Assembly (NCBI GenBank): GCA_036702975.1
Contig: DATNPX010000012.1
Span: forward strand, 310,001 to 374,000
Origin: DATNPX01 sp036702975
GTDB lineage: Bacteria; Cyanobacteriota; Vampirovibrionia; Obscuribacterales; Obscuribacteraceae
Length of the DNA: 64,000 bases
Direction: 5' to 3'
This document shows positions 34,385-43,895 of the stretch, piece after piece (position 1 is the stretch's first letter; each line of letters opens with the position of its first letter). The notes below the pieces were generated by a model. The model was not told the origin of the DNA, ran no database searches, and saw only the letters and a program-made list of their open reading frames with translations. The position numbers and the translations under genes were made by a program.

Positions 34385-35349
34385 GGCTCGAAGATGTCTG
34401 TCGGTGTCTTGCTTTTGGGCTCACCTGTAAACTTGCAATTAGGCATTGCATCGCGCAGCATTATCATCGCCTGCGGTGACTGGTGGTGAATATCCAGCAT
34501 GATATGCTCGATCTGCGTCCCCTTCAATTTCAACAATCCAGTGGCAGTGATTTTAGTGTCAGTAACTTCCAACCGTTTGAGTTTCGGCAGCTTACGCAAG
34601 TCGAGAAGGCACTCGTCTGTCAAATTCAAGTTGTGACAGAGATTGATCTTTCGCAGATTTTCGAATCCGGAAAGGCCCCGCAGAGATAAATCAGTCAACC
34701 CTGCTGATTGGATATCAAACTCGCCAAGATTTTTCAGCGATGACAGTTTGGACAGTGAGGCGTGTTGAAAATTGTTATTCGCCAGACACAAAGACCTTAA
34801 CTTTGTATAGGAGCTGATGATAGGTAGACTCTTCTCGTCCACAAGAGTACGAGCCAAGGAGAGTCTCTCTAGATCTTTCATATTGACTAGATGCTGAAGC
34901 CCCTTGGTAGTGACGTCTGTCTCATCGAGAGTAAGAACGCGTACTGAACTGAAGTGCGCCAGATACTTCAGTGTTTCATCGGTCAAGTTATCGAGGCTCC
35001 GGCAATCCATGCTAACGACTGACTCCGGAGCTATGTTGAGCAGAGTATTTGTTTTTTCGACAGCGGCATAGCTCAACTTCAAGCGCACTTGAGTGCCAGC
35101 AGGCAGATGTATATCTCCTTTTGCATCCATGGCAGAGGTTTTGTCGAAGTCACCAAGTTCGTTCGTCTTTTTCACTATTTTGAATATGCGCCCACAAGAG
35201 AAATTCACGGGAAAGCACAAAATAACATCTTTTGCACGTCCATCAATTGTGATAGCAGGTTTGGGTTCGGCAACAGCATTAGAGGAAAAATTGATTGCAA
35301 ACCCGGCAGGGAAAATGAGGAATAAGAGCAATCGGCGCTGAAACTTCAT
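34375..35349 (-). CDS. Secreted leucine-rich-repeat protein
   Basis: 324 residues with a signal peptide (LLLFLIFPAGFAINFSSNAVA). After a beta-rich domain to about 105, some seven leucine-rich repeats follow (LDNLTDETLKYLAHFSSVRV, LTLDETDVTTKGLQHLVNM, LCLANNNFQHASLSKLSSL, INLCHNLNLTDECLLDLRKL). The T-D-E/TKG-L spacing is like the cysteine-containing or RNI-type repeats common in Planctomycetes and Obscuribacter-like genomes. LRRs bind proteins. The target is unknown. Its ATG overlaps the stop of the Ppx/GppA gene (ATGA). Confidence 0.75.
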   Translation of the reverse strand: MKFQRRLLLFLIFPAGFAINFSSNAVAEPKPAITIDGRAKDVILCFPVNFSCGRIFKIVKKTNELGDFDKTSAMDAKGDIHLPAGTQVRLKLSYAAVEKTNTLLNIAPESVVSMDCRSLDNLTDETLKYLAHFSSVRVLTLDETDVTTKGLQHLVNMKDLERLSLARTLVDEKSLPIISSYTKLRSLCLANNNFQHASLSKLSSLKNLGEFDIQSAGLTDLSLRGLSGFENLRKINLCHNLNLTDECLLDLRKLPKLKRLEVTDTKITATGLLKLKGTQIEHIMLDIHHQSPQAMIMLRDAMPNCKFTGEPKSKTPTDIFEPLK

Positions 35350-37013
35350 TGGCGCAAAACTGGTGCCGATTGCAAATTGGTGGCATCAACACAGAGGTTC
35401 AAGCGAACTGCAAACTGCTCTTCAAAAAACTCTTTCTTTTCACTCAACGCCCAACTCTCAGATTCAAAATTCTCTCCTGGCTTGACTGTGACGTTAAATG
35501 TCAAAGGTTGACGGTCATAAGTCAGGCGTGGAGCCTTGTCCCATGTAACTTTGAGCGTGCGCACCGCTTGCCTGTGGCCACGGTCGAGTGCTTCAGCGAG
35601 ACGCAAGATGCTACTCATATCAGAAACCACCTTGCGATTTTCTGGCGTCAATGTATAGAAAGCTTCATGCGCGTCTTTAGGTTGGCTACCTCTGTGATAC
35701 CTGGCAATACTAGCTATGACAGCCACTTCTTCTTCAGAGTGGCCGAGTAGTCCACCATTTTTAATAAGGTAGTAGGAGTGCTTATGATGCCCGTTTCGAC
35801 TTATGTACATCCCTACGTCGTGCAACATAGCCGCCGACCAAAGTAGATGTCCAACATCTTCAGGATAGTCGTGCAGCAGTCCTTTAGTTTGCAGAAAAAT
35901 CTCAGAAGCAAGCCGCGCGACTTGCTCGGCGTGTTCAAAACTGGCTTGGTATTTCTCTAAAAGATTGTGCACAGATGACGACCTTGGATCGCGATGTTGC
36001 GCAAGTCCACCATTGAGCCAACCAGTTTGTAAAAAGCGGTCGACAACAGCGCCTTCACGCAAAGCCGCAGAACAAACAGTAATTTCATCTATCTCGAGTG
36101 CATTCATCGTCTCAAGGAGAACCACAGACCCCGCCAAGATGGTCTGCGTGCGGTCGGCGCTTACACCTTTTATCTTTTCACGGCTTAGAGAAGCCTCTTC
36201 TATATACGCCACAATCTCGCGCAAGTTCTTTAGCGACATTTTGTACCCCTGCAATTCAGCATTGTGGTTGCCACTGCGAACGCGGTCTATCTTGGCCAGG
36301 GTCTGAATCGTGCCACTGGTTCCTATCAGTTGATCAATGTTTCCGCACTCTCTTATACGAGCGGCGGCAGGCTGCAAAACACCTAACACCTCACTATGGA
36401 GCTCTCGCAGTCCTTGAAACGTCGGTTCGCCTTTGCGAAAAAATCTCTGAGTTAGGCGAGCAGCACCTAGTTTGTAAGACTCAGCGAAGTTGATGTGGTC
36501 ACGGTTGGCCAGAATTATCTCGGTACTGCCTCCACCAATGTCGACAATGGCAAAATCATTTTCCAGATTGGGCATACTCCAAAGAACGCCTAGATAAATC
36601 AGACGTGCTTCCTCTTTACCAGAGATCATGCGAGCATCAAGTTTGAGTTCGTCGCGAATTCTTTGCAAGGCCTCTTCGCCGTTTTTTGACTCTCTAACAG
36701 CAGAAGTGGCGACCGCCAAAATGGTAGTCGCTCGCCTCTCGACAGCTCTAGCACTCATATTCTGCAAGATCTTCAAAGCCGACCGCATAGCGGCTTCGTC
36801 GATATAATGCGCGGTAAGCGCACCACGGAAAAATGGCACTGCATCCTTCACCTTCGTAATCACTTCAAAGCTGTCTCGATCGGACGAAGCCTGGCAAACA
36901 ATCATATGGAACGAGTTGGTACCCATATCTATACATGCAAGGACTGGTCCGCCCTGGACTTTTACCCAAGAGCCGGTCGTTGAACTCTTACGCGAATGTC
37001 GCCTATCTGCCAT
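35346..37013 (-). CDS. ppx: Exopolyphosphatase/guanosine pentaphosphate phosphatase with HD domain
   Basis: 555 residues, close to the 500-residue two-domain Ppx/GppA length plus a basic N-terminal extension. ACIDMGTNSFHMIV (26-39) is the first phosphate-binding loop of the ASKHA fold. DIGGGSTEIILANRD (about 172) is the second and GTSGTIQTLAKI the third. From about 380, HAEQVARLASEIF and AAMLHDVGMYISRNGHHKHS form the HD-type C-terminal domain. It hydrolyses polyphosphate and/or pppGpp in the cytoplasm. Obscuribacter relatives are known as polyphosphate accumulators, which would fit. Coupled by ATGA to the downstream LRR gene. Confidence 0.85.
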   Translation of the reverse strand: MADRRHSRKSSTTGSWVKVQGGPVLACIDMGTNSFHMIVCQASSDRDSFEVITKVKDAVPFFRGALTAHYIDEAAMRSALKILQNMSARAVERRATTILAVATSAVRESKNGEEALQRIRDELKLDARMISGKEEARLIYLGVLWSMPNLENDFAIVDIGGGSTEIILANRDHINFAESYKLGAARLTQRFFRKGEPTFQGLRELHSEVLGVLQPAAARIRECGNIDQLIGTSGTIQTLAKIDRVRSGNHNAELQGYKMSLKNLREIVAYIEEASLSREKIKGVSADRTQTILAGSVVLLETMNALEIDEITVCSAALREGAVVDRFLQTGWLNGGLAQHRDPRSSSVHNLLEKYQASFEHAEQVARLASEIFLQTKGLLHDYPEDVGHLLWSAAMLHDVGMYISRNGHHKHSYYLIKNGGLLGHSEEEVAVIASIARYHRGSQPKDAHEAFYTLTPENRKVVSDMSSILRLAEALDRGHRQAVRTLKVTWDKAPRLTYDRQPLTFNVTVKPGENFESESWALSEKKEFFEEQFAVRLNLCVDATNLQSAPVLRQ

Positions 37014-37128
37014 GAATTACCACCGAGGATTCCACTTCTTAGATTCTAGCTTCTTTGATAACCGTCCGTTTTTTCAATCAAGCTTTATCAAGCGCAAAAG
37101 AGCAGCATTGGCAGGGGAAACCACCCCT

Positions 37129-38541
37129 TCAATCGACCGAAATAGCAACAGGTTCAAGCAGCGCAGACTTCGCCGCGGCTTCCCCACTAGCGATGCAATC
37201 AGGTAATCCGACACCACGTAAGCCGGCTCCAGCCAGAAATATCCCTTCATGGCGAGCAAGGTCTGCTTCAATAGCACTAACTCTCTCGAGATGGCCAAGG
37301 CTATACTGAGGCATACCCTTGACCAAGCGCTTTATCCAGTGCCTTTCAGGTTCGCCCTCTAAGCCCACATAGAAACGCAAATCTTCTAACGCCATCTTTA
37401 GCAGTTGGACGTCTGAATTTTGCCAATGGTCTGGTGCCGTAGCTCCGCCTATGAAAACTCGCACGAGCAGTTTATCTTCTGGACAGCGACCAGCAAATTT
37501 CACACTGGCAAATGCTACAGCTATGGAGGATCTTTTTTCGGTGGCGGGAATGACGAAACCAAAACCATCCGGTATTCGCTTAAATTGTTCTCTCTTGAAT
37601 AGAAAACACGCCACCGCCGACGATGCATACTCTATTTGGTCGAGTCGCGCCGACACCCTGTTGTCGATAGTTTCAAGCAACCTGGCAGCCTTAAACGATG
37701 GCACAGCCAAGATTACACGGTCTGCGATGAAGGCTTCGCCTGATTGTCCCAGAAGGCGCCAGCAAGCGCTTGAGGCTCGTTCAATTTTTACGATGGGATG
37801 ATTCAAATGCAGGTGTTTCTGCCCGACAACGCTCACCAAACGGTCAACGATTACGTTGGAACCTCTATCGAAACTTACGAAGGCACCATATCGAGCCCCG
37901 CTTTCGTTGTGATTATTCTTCTGGCGCATCAGACCAGCCGTCACACTTCCATAGCGAGCTTCATATTCGATATATTGAGGCATGGTTGCCTTCAGCGACA
38001 AAGTTTCAATATTGGCAGTGTAGATCCCCCCGATCATTGGCTGAGCAATTCGTTCTACGGCTTCGGGTCCAAATCGGCGGCGAACAAACGAAGCTACGCT
38101 TTCGTCTTCCGACGACGGCGCCGGTGCGATGAACGGCTCCATGGCGAGGCGGAGCTTGCCCAGAGGGCTGAGTAGTCGTGAGCGGAAAAACGTGTCAAAG
38201 CGTGTAGTCGCAATGAGAACAAATCCTGCCGGTATCGGATTGAGCACACCTCTGTGAGCAATGAAAGCGCGGCGATTTTCTTTGCGAGTTGGCACTATAT
38301 GATCGGTTAAGCCGAGTTCGCCGCAAAAAGAGATAGCATCGTGCTTCAAAGTAGTGAACGCATCCGGACCCAACTCGACGATAAGTTCGTCTTCGACAAG
38401 TGTTTCAATGATTCCACCAAACCTGGAGGAGGCTTCAAATAAGTCGACTTCGACCTGCTTCTTGCTGGACGCGCTCTCTTTCAGAATGCGATATGCCGCT
38501 GTCAATCCGGCGATGCCACCACCGATAATCGCGATTTTCAT
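37129..38541 (-). CDS. hemG: Protoporphyrinogen oxidase (HemG/HemY type)
   Basis: 470 residues, normal length. IAIIGGGIAGLTAAYRIL at 3-20 is the FAD-binding turn, followed by DLFEASSRFGGIIET, typical of the oxygen-dependent FAD protoporphyrinogen oxidases. LGPDAFTTLKHDAI and the C-terminal GIFLAGAGLRGVGLPDCIASG (the second FAD contact) agree. It oxidises protoporphyrinogen IX to protoporphyrin IX, the penultimate heme step. Its ATG overlaps the stop of hemE (ATGA), so the two heme enzymes are made together. No chlorophyll branch genes are nearby. Confidence 0.9.
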   Translation of the reverse strand: MKIAIIGGGIAGLTAAYRILKESASSKKQVEVDLFEASSRFGGIIETLVEDELIVELGPDAFTTLKHDAISFCGELGLTDHIVPTRKENRRAFIAHRGVLNPIPAGFVLIATTRFDTFFRSRLLSPLGKLRLAMEPFIAPAPSSEDESVASFVRRRFGPEAVERIAQPMIGGIYTANIETLSLKATMPQYIEYEARYGSVTAGLMRQKNNHNESGARYGAFVSFDRGSNVIVDRLVSVVGQKHLHLNHPIVKIERASSACWRLLGQSGEAFIADRVILAVPSFKAARLLETIDNRVSARLDQIEYASSAVACFLFKREQFKRIPDGFGFVIPATEKRSSIAVAFASVKFAGRCPEDKLLVRVFIGGATAPDHWQNSDVQLLKMALEDLRFYVGLEGEPERHWIKRLVKGMPQYSLGHLERVSAIEADLARHEGIFLAGAGLRGVGLPDCIASGEAAAKSALLEPVAISVD

Positions 38542-39641
38542 TGCAGGTCCCGACTGATTTCGTGCACGAGTTCAACTAAATATTTGACATTGTCGAGCGG
38601 AGTTTCAGGCAAAATTCCATGCCCTAAATTGAAGATGTGACCGGGTCGGCCTTGGGCCAACATGAGAATCTTTTGTACGCGCTCCTTGATTACGTGTCGG
38701 TCAGCGAAGAGAACTGCTGGGTCTAGATTCCCCTGTACGGCAAACCTTTCGTGACCACCGACCATCGCCCAACCCTGGTCGAGCTCGACCCGCCAATCGA
38801 GCCCTATCACATGGCCGCCGCAGTCAGCCATCTGAGACAAAAGATGCGTGGTGTTCGTTCCAAAATGAATAGTAGGAGCCAGGTCGCTGACGCTGTCGAG
38901 CAGGCGCACCATATGTGGTGCCACATATAAGCGGTAATCATTTTGTGACAAACAACCAATCCAGCTGTCAAAGATTTGCAGAACCGAGGCACCATGGCTA
39001 ACTTGAGCTCGCAAGTATTCGACAGACAAGTCCGTCAACAGTGCCATCAGTTCATGCCAGGAATGAGAATGCCGATACATGAAGGTTTTAGTCTTATCAA
39101 AGTTTCTGGATGCTCCACCCTCGATGAGATATGAAGCCAGCGTAAACGGTGCACCAGCGAATCCGATCAGCGGCACATGCAAAGGCAATGCGCTTCTTGT
39201 CATGCGCAAAGCATCTAGCACATATTGCAGGTGCTCGCTTATTCTAAATCTCGTTAATAGCTCGACATCATTTTCATCTCTCACAGGGCGATGAATAACA
39301 GGTCCCTCGCCTTTGGCAAACTCCAGCCCTACGCCTAGCGGTTCCAGAATCAAAAGAATGTCAGCAAAGATTATGGCTGCATCGACGCCTAAGTCCTCCA
39401 CCGCCATGAGGGTAACTTGAGAAGCAAGCTCCGGCGATTTACATAACTCTAGAAATCCGACTTTGCTTCTTAATTCTCTATACTTTGGCATATAGCGCCC
39501 GGCTTGCCGCATGAGCCAGACGGGCGTGAATGAATTTTCTTGACGCAAACAGGCACGGACAAACGGAGACTTCTCGTAGTCTTTTAAATCTGCTTTTTTC
39601 AGCGAAGCAGGAACTATGTCGGCTGGACGTGAATAAGCCAT
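38538..39641 (-). CDS. hemE: Uroporphyrinogen decarboxylase
   Basis: About 367 residues from ATG 39641 (GTG 39674 would add 11). Family signatures are present: FTPVWLMRQAGRYMPKYREL (uroporphyrinogen-binding, first signature), AIIFADILLILEPLGVGLEF (with the catalytic Asp), GFAGAPFTLASYLIEGG, and GHILNLGHGI-like HIFNLGHGILPETP at the C-terminus. It decarboxylates the four acetate side chains of uroporphyrinogen III to coproporphyrinogen III. Translationally coupled to hemG. Divergent from the QueD-like gene, 68 bases away. Confidence 0.93.
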   Translation of the reverse strand: MAYSRPADIVPASLKKADLKDYEKSPFVRACLRQENSFTPVWLMRQAGRYMPKYRELRSKVGFLELCKSPELASQVTLMAVEDLGVDAAIIFADILLILEPLGVGLEFAKGEGPVIHRPVRDENDVELLTRFRISEHLQYVLDALRMTRSALPLHVPLIGFAGAPFTLASYLIEGGASRNFDKTKTFMYRHSHSWHELMALLTDLSVEYLRAQVSHGASVLQIFDSWIGCLSQNDYRLYVAPHMVRLLDSVSDLAPTIHFGTNTTHLLSQMADCGGHVIGLDWRVELDQGWAMVGGHERFAVQGNLDPAVLFADRHVIKERVQKILMLAQGRPGHIFNLGHGILPETPLDNVKYLVELVHEISRDLQ

Positions 39642-39709
39642 CGATTGAGTTTCCAAGGCACTTAATCCTATCACGAGTGTGCCTTATGCGAGGTATATAA
39701 TAAAACCGC

Positions 39710-40180
39710 GTGCTTTACACTAAAGCGAATGCCCACGGCAATCGCTTACGGCCTGGTCGAGTTGAGCGTATCGTGTACGAAATAGGCAAAGATCTATACT
39801 TCAGTTACGGGCATCGCCTGATGAATCACGCTGGCAAATGCAAGTTGCTACACGGTCATAACGCAAAGGTGACTATAAAAGTGGCTTCTGAATACCTCGA
39901 CCAAGACGGTATGGTCATGGATTTCTCTGCTCTGAAAACACTAGTAAAGTCTTTTCTGGACGAGCAGTTCGACCATCAAATGCTGTTACACAAAGACGAT
40001 CCAGCGGTGCCTGTGCTGCAATCAATTGGAGAGCCGTTGCGTTTGCTAGATGTACATCCAACCGCCGAGTGCCTGGCCAAGCTAATATTCGACCACATCT
40101 TAGAAAACAATATAAGACCACTCGAAGTAATTCTCTGGGAAACTGAATCTTGTTTCGCCAGTTATCGCGCAGACCCATAA
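39710..40180 (+). CDS. queD: 6-pyruvoyl-tetrahydropterin synthase / QueD-like
   Basis: 156 residues from GTG 39710. The start is uncertain and the conserved part begins near residue 22. FSYGHRLMNHAGKCKLLHGHN gives the zinc ligands His35, His48 and His50 and the catalytic Cys44 of the QueD/PTPS group. DFSALKTLVKSFLDEQFDHQM and PTAECLAKLIF are conserved helices, and the WETESCFASY end holds the substrate Glu. It probably turns dihydroneopterin triphosphate into 6-carboxy-tetrahydropterin for queuosine, though a tetrahydropterin-related role is possible. A pterin carbinolamine dehydratase lies 7 kb away (47266). Confidence 0.82.
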   Translation: MLYTKANAHGNRLRPGRVERIVYEIGKDLYFSYGHRLMNHAGKCKLLHGHNAKVTIKVASEYLDQDGMVMDFSALKTLVKSFLDEQFDHQMLLHKDDPAVPVLQSIGEPLRLLDVHPTAECLAKLIFDHILENNIRPLEVILWETESCFASYRADP

Positions 40181-40192
40181 GGAGAGCGCTTC

Positions 40193-40891
40193 ATGGACGA
40201 TGAAAGAGACAACAGCGCAGGCTCTCTGCGTCATGACCGTATCGCAGCACTTGCAGATGGAGTCTTTGCCATTGTTCTTACTTTACTGATTATCGAGATC
40301 AAAGCACCGGAAGCGGAGAGCAGCCGGCTGCTCGGTCAAGCTCTTATCGCTTTGACACCTAAGTTTTTCGCATACGCCCTCACTTTTGCCATTACTGGAA
40401 TATTTTGGTTTGGCCACTACATGGAGTTTCACTACATTAAGCGCTCTGACCGCATGCATCTGTGGTTGAACCTTCTGTTTTTGCTGCCCATAAGTTTCCT
40501 TCCCTTCTCAGCGTCTCTTCTTGGTGCCAATCTATCTGCTCCATTGGCTGCCGCTTTCTACGGGGTGCATCTATCAATTCTTGGTTTTATCCGGTACTGG
40601 CACTGGCGATATGCAACTGACCATCACAGACTCGTCGACGCCACCATGCATCAGGATCTGATAGACGAAGTGAGCGGCACCTTTTTATGGGTAGCAGCAG
40701 GTTATTTGATAGCCGCTGCAGCAGCCTACCTTACGGTTTATGCCAGTCTTATTCTCTTCATAGCACTGGCTCTGCGATATGTTATCTCAGCCAAGCAAGA
40801 CAAACACCTTACGTCGATCGGTCCCAAAAAGACTGCTAACGCGGAAAAACAAAAGGCGCAAAGCGAAGACTCTTCACATGCAGAAGGTTGA
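40193..40891 (+). CDS. TMEM175-family potassium channel
   Basis: 232 residues with GGAGAG upstream of the ATG. RHDRIAALADGVFAIVLTLL at about 14-33 is the TMEM175 (DUF1211) signature of the first helix that lines the pore. Five further helices follow (FFAYALTFAITGIFWFGHY, LWLNLLFLLPISFLPF, AFYGVHLSILGFI and others). Bacterial TMEM175 proteins are six-helix potassium channels. The last bases overlap the TTG start of the TrxR-like gene, so channel and flavoprotein are translationally coupled. Confidence 0.85.
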   Translation: MDDERDNSAGSLRHDRIAALADGVFAIVLTLLIIEIKAPEAESSRLLGQALIALTPKFFAYALTFAITGIFWFGHYMEFHYIKRSDRMHLWLNLLFLLPISFLPFSASLLGANLSAPLAAAFYGVHLSILGFIRYWHWRYATDHHRLVDATMHQDLIDEVSGTFLWVAAGYLIAAAAAYLTVYASLILFIALALRYVISAKQDKHLTSIGPKKTANAEKQKAQSEDSSHAEG

Positions 40892-41883
40892 ATAAAAGCT
40901 TGCAAGCCAGTTTATTCGCGAGTAACCACAAGGTCTTCGATGTCATCATCATTGGTGGCGGTCCTGCCGGTATCAGTTGCGCCCTGGAGTTGAGCTTCTG
41001 CAATGTTGAGTCTGTTTTAGTCGACCGCTCCGAGCGTTGGGGAGGGCAACTCTTTGACATTTACAACCCACTAGATAACTTCGCGGCTGGCTGCCTGAGC
41101 GATGGAGAGATGCTTGCCAAAAAGCTCCAGGAACAGCTTGCTGCCCCTCAAAATGCAAAGATCTTACCTTTGCAAGGTCGAAACGTGCAAAGCATTGAAG
41201 CAGAAAAGTTGCATGTATCTGTTGATGGAGAAATATACAAAGCTCGCGCACTCGTACTCTGTACTGGCTATCGCGTTAGAAAGCTATCCGTACCAGGAGT
41301 CTCACAGTTTCAGACAGACATCGTCTACAGGCAACGGACCAAAGCTAATTCCGGAGAGAAATCTTCCAGTTCAGCACCAGTAAAGCTGACACGCGTAGCG
41401 GTTCTTGGAAGTGGAGACAACGCAGTCACTACAGCTCTTGAATTGTCAGGAACAGCAGATCAGGTCTATTTGATCAATCGGGCCAAAGGTTGGCGCTCAC
41501 GCTCGGAACATCTGGAACTTGCACGCAGCAACTCAAAGATAGAAATTATCGAAAATGCGGATTTGATTAGTCTCACCGGCGCAACGAAACTAACCGGAGC
41601 ACATCTGGTTGATAAAGCCAGCGGGCGCATTCGTAATCTCTCGTTCGACAAACTCTATGTAAGGATAGGCTATCAGCCGAACACCGAGATGTTCAAAAAT
41701 CAGGTCGAAATGAACGAAACTGGTCACATCATTGCCGACCGGCTGGGTGCAACCAGTGCCAACGGAGTCTTTGCGGCAGGAGACATAGTCGCAGGCAGCG
41801 TGGCGCGAGTAGCCACCGCGTGTGGCTCTGGAGCTACTGCGGCGGAGTCAGTGATGCTGTATCTCGGTAAGAGACTCGGTTGA
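40888..41883 (+). CDS. TrxR-like flavoprotein (ferredoxin-NADP reductase type 2-like)
   Basis: 331 residues from TTG 40888, overlapping the channel stop (TTGA) with AGAAGG upstream. VIIIGGGPAGISCALELSF is the FAD turn, RVAVLGSGDNAVTTALELSG the NAD(P)H turn, and GVFAAGDIVAGSVARVATACGSG the closing FAD motif. The redox-active CxxC of thioredoxin reductases is absent from the NADPH domain. That fits the type-2 ferredoxin (flavodoxin)-NADP reductases of the same fold, although a redox-sensing role for the channel is also possible. Confidence 0.78.
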   Translation: MNKSLQASLFASNHKVFDVIIIGGGPAGISCALELSFCNVESVLVDRSERWGGQLFDIYNPLDNFAAGCLSDGEMLAKKLQEQLAAPQNAKILPLQGRNVQSIEAEKLHVSVDGEIYKARALVLCTGYRVRKLSVPGVSQFQTDIVYRQRTKANSGEKSSSSAPVKLTRVAVLGSGDNAVTTALELSGTADQVYLINRAKGWRSRSEHLELARSNSKIEIIENADLISLTGATKLTGAHLVDKASGRIRNLSFDKLYVRIGYQPNTEMFKNQVEMNETGHIIADRLGATSANGVFAAGDIVAGSVARVATACGSGATAAESVMLYLGKRLG

Positions 41884-41937
41884 CTAATTATTTCTACAAA
41901 ATTGAGAACTTTCACTTCCACGATTGCGCCATAGGTG

Positions 41938-41943
41938 CATAAT
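41938..41943 (+). promoter_or_regulatory. Candidate -10 box for the 86-residue gene
   Basis: CATAAT at 41938-41943 with TTCCAC (41916-41921) 16 bases upstream. The gene start is 47 bases further on. Weak match, listed as a candidate only. Confidence 0.25.
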
Positions 41944-41989
41944 CGTTCTATCTATAGTTGTATTATGAGACGGCTCAGGAGAAATACAG

Positions 41990-42250
41990 ATGTTTGAGGA
42001 AATCGGCGAGCTTTTACTTGGTCCATGGGGTATAGCGGCAGCGCTTTTGATCGGAGCCGGTGCCACTGAAGACGGACGCAAAGCCGCCCGCAAAGTAGCA
42101 AAAGGAGCAATCAAGGCTGGCTACATTTGCGTCACGAAAAGTCAGGATTTCCTGGCCGAAGCAAAAGAGCGTGTGTCAGATCTCGTCGCCGAAGCCAAAA
42201 ACGGCAACGAGGAACCAGCTCAGACAAAACGCGGCAAGAAAAGTAGCTAA
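41990..42250 (+). CDS. Small protein with a membrane-like segment, unknown
   Basis: 86 residues with AGGAGA 10 bases before the ATG. A short hydrophobic N-terminal segment (LLLGPWGIAAALLIGAGA) is followed by a Lys/Ala-rich amphipathic helical half (RKAARKVAKGAIKAGY, FLAEAKERVSDLVAEAKNG) and a basic tail. The layout recalls DUF5132-type small proteins. That resemblance is loose. The gene ends 4 bases from the convergent ispH stop. Confidence 0.6.
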   Translation: MFEEIGELLLGPWGIAAALLIGAGATEDGRKAARKVAKGAIKAGYICVTKSQDFLAEAKERVSDLVAEAKNGNEEPAQTKRGKKSS

Positions 42251-42254
42251 TTTT

Positions 42255-43499
42255 CTAGGCCAAAGTAGTCTCAATAGATTGGGCAATGGAGAAAGTTTTC
42301 TCCAATACTTCAGACACGACCATGTCTGGAGTTGACGCCCCGGCAGTAACACCTATCGTCACTTTCCCAGGCGACAACCAGTTGTTAGTCGTCTGATATT
42401 CGTTGCTGTGCAAGCGTTTGTGGCGTATCTGATTACCGGGTCCAAGACAATCTGGTCCGTCTATGTGATAGGAGACGAGCCCACGAGACTCTGCAATCTC
42501 CTGCAGGTGGCCAGTATTCGAGGAGTTGAAACCGCCTATGACAAGGATCAAGTCTAGCTTCCCACTTTCACTGTGGCTGTTGTCTACCAGCTCCAGCATG
42601 GCGTCTTGCCGCTCTTGCGTAGCATCACATATGGTGTCACCCGGGCTAAGAAAGTGTTGGTCGAGCTTTTCCGGACCGAATTTCTTGACCATTGTTTGCT
42701 CGAAAAGCTTGCCTATTTGCTGAGTCTCGCCCTTCAACATAGTAGTTTGATTGGCGACACCCACTCGCTCAAGATGAACATCCGGATCAAATCCTTCAGA
42801 ACAGGCAGAGATGAACTTTTCAATGAATTTGTGCTTGTCACCGCCGTTGAGAATATAGTCGCAGACGATATTAGCCTCGGGCAAATTCTGCACGATCAGA
42901 TAGTTTTTCGAGCGAGACGACGTAGCGATCGTCTCTTCATGGTTGTATTTGCCATGAACGATGGCAGTGAAGTCGATCTGTTCATACTTCGCTACTCGAT
43001 TCCAGACACGTGATACCCAGGGACAGGTGGTATCGACGATTTGGCAATGCTTACTCTCTAACCGCGCCATTTCTTGCACGCTTGCTCCAAATGCCGGCAG
43101 AATCACAACTTCACCGTTGCCTATGCCACTGAAATCTTTTTCGCCGGATGTGGTCACAGGTAGAAACTCGATCTGCATCTCGCGCAAATTTCTGTTAACG
43201 ACTGGGTTGTGAATGATCTCGTTGGTGATCCAGATGCGCTGGTTGGGGAAGTGCTTGCGTGCTTCGTATGCCATTGACACAGCCCGGTCTACGCCCCAGC
43301 AAAAGCCAAAGGCTTGCGCCAGGCGTATCGTGATGTTGCCGCGCACCAGAGCATTGCCATTTTGCCTGAGCATGGCGATCAAGTCGGACTGATATTCCCC
43401 TTTGAGCTCTTGTTCGACCTCGTCCTTAAGACCAAAACCTTTTCGAAAATATTGAGCGCCCTTGTCTGCCAATTCCGCTCCCTCTCTTTGAACAGCCAC
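42255..43499 (-). CDS. ispH: 4-hydroxy-3-methylbut-2-enyl diphosphate reductase
   Basis: 414 residues from GTG 43499. Final enzyme of the MEP isoprenoid pathway, making IPP and DMAPP in a [4Fe-4S]-dependent reduction. Cluster Cys are in FGFCWGVDRAV (Cys67), DTTCPWVSRVW and DTICDATQERQDA. HGKYNHEETIATSS and GGFNSSNTGHL are substrate loops. The length and the N-terminal YFRKGFGLKDEV extension match the cyanobacterial/plant type rather than the ~315-residue E. coli type, one of the better taxonomic hints in the window. Confidence 0.93.
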   Translation of the reverse strand: MAVQREGAELADKGAQYFRKGFGLKDEVEQELKGEYQSDLIAMLRQNGNALVRGNITIRLAQAFGFCWGVDRAVSMAYEARKHFPNQRIWITNEIIHNPVVNRNLREMQIEFLPVTTSGEKDFSGIGNGEVVILPAFGASVQEMARLESKHCQIVDTTCPWVSRVWNRVAKYEQIDFTAIVHGKYNHEETIATSSRSKNYLIVQNLPEANIVCDYILNGGDKHKFIEKFISACSEGFDPDVHLERVGVANQTTMLKGETQQIGKLFEQTMVKKFGPEKLDQHFLSPGDTICDATQERQDAMLELVDNSHSESGKLDLILVIGGFNSSNTGHLQEIAESRGLVSYHIDGPDCLGPGNQIRHKRLHSNEYQTTNNWLSPGKVTIGVTAGASTPDMVVSEVLEKTFSIAQSIETTLA

Positions 43500-43895
43500 C
43501 GCTGTCGGTCATTATCCTCGAAAATATGAATGCCTGCGGATGTTATGGACCAACACTGCAAACTCCGCAACAAATCGGGACTGCGCAATTCGCCAATCTA
43601 GTTGCGAATGGTCTCAGTCAGCATGGCAGACTGATAATCAAAATGCGCGCCTTTGCTCTATCTAAATAGGTTGCAGGCGGTATCAAGTTCACTAATAAGC
43701 TGATATAAAATTGGAATCACTTTTCGTTGCACCAATCAAACAGGTTGCAAACAGGGCATCTACAATAAGATTAGGCACCCTTAATATTACCAGAACCCTC
43801 TTGGCATCAATGCACCGCTGCAGAGTGGGTGAGGAGAAAGATAGCTGGGTATAAGAATTTGGAAGAACGCAAAAATTTAGTGGAAAGGTACCTAT
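43500..43895. other. Divergent intergenic region
   Basis: 396 bases between ispH and the gene at 43896. A TATAAA (43704-43709) lies upstream of the plus-strand gene without a good -35. The phrase CAGGTTGCAAACAGG near 43741 partly repeats AGGTTGCAGGCGG near 43668. Nothing else seen. Confidence 0.4.
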
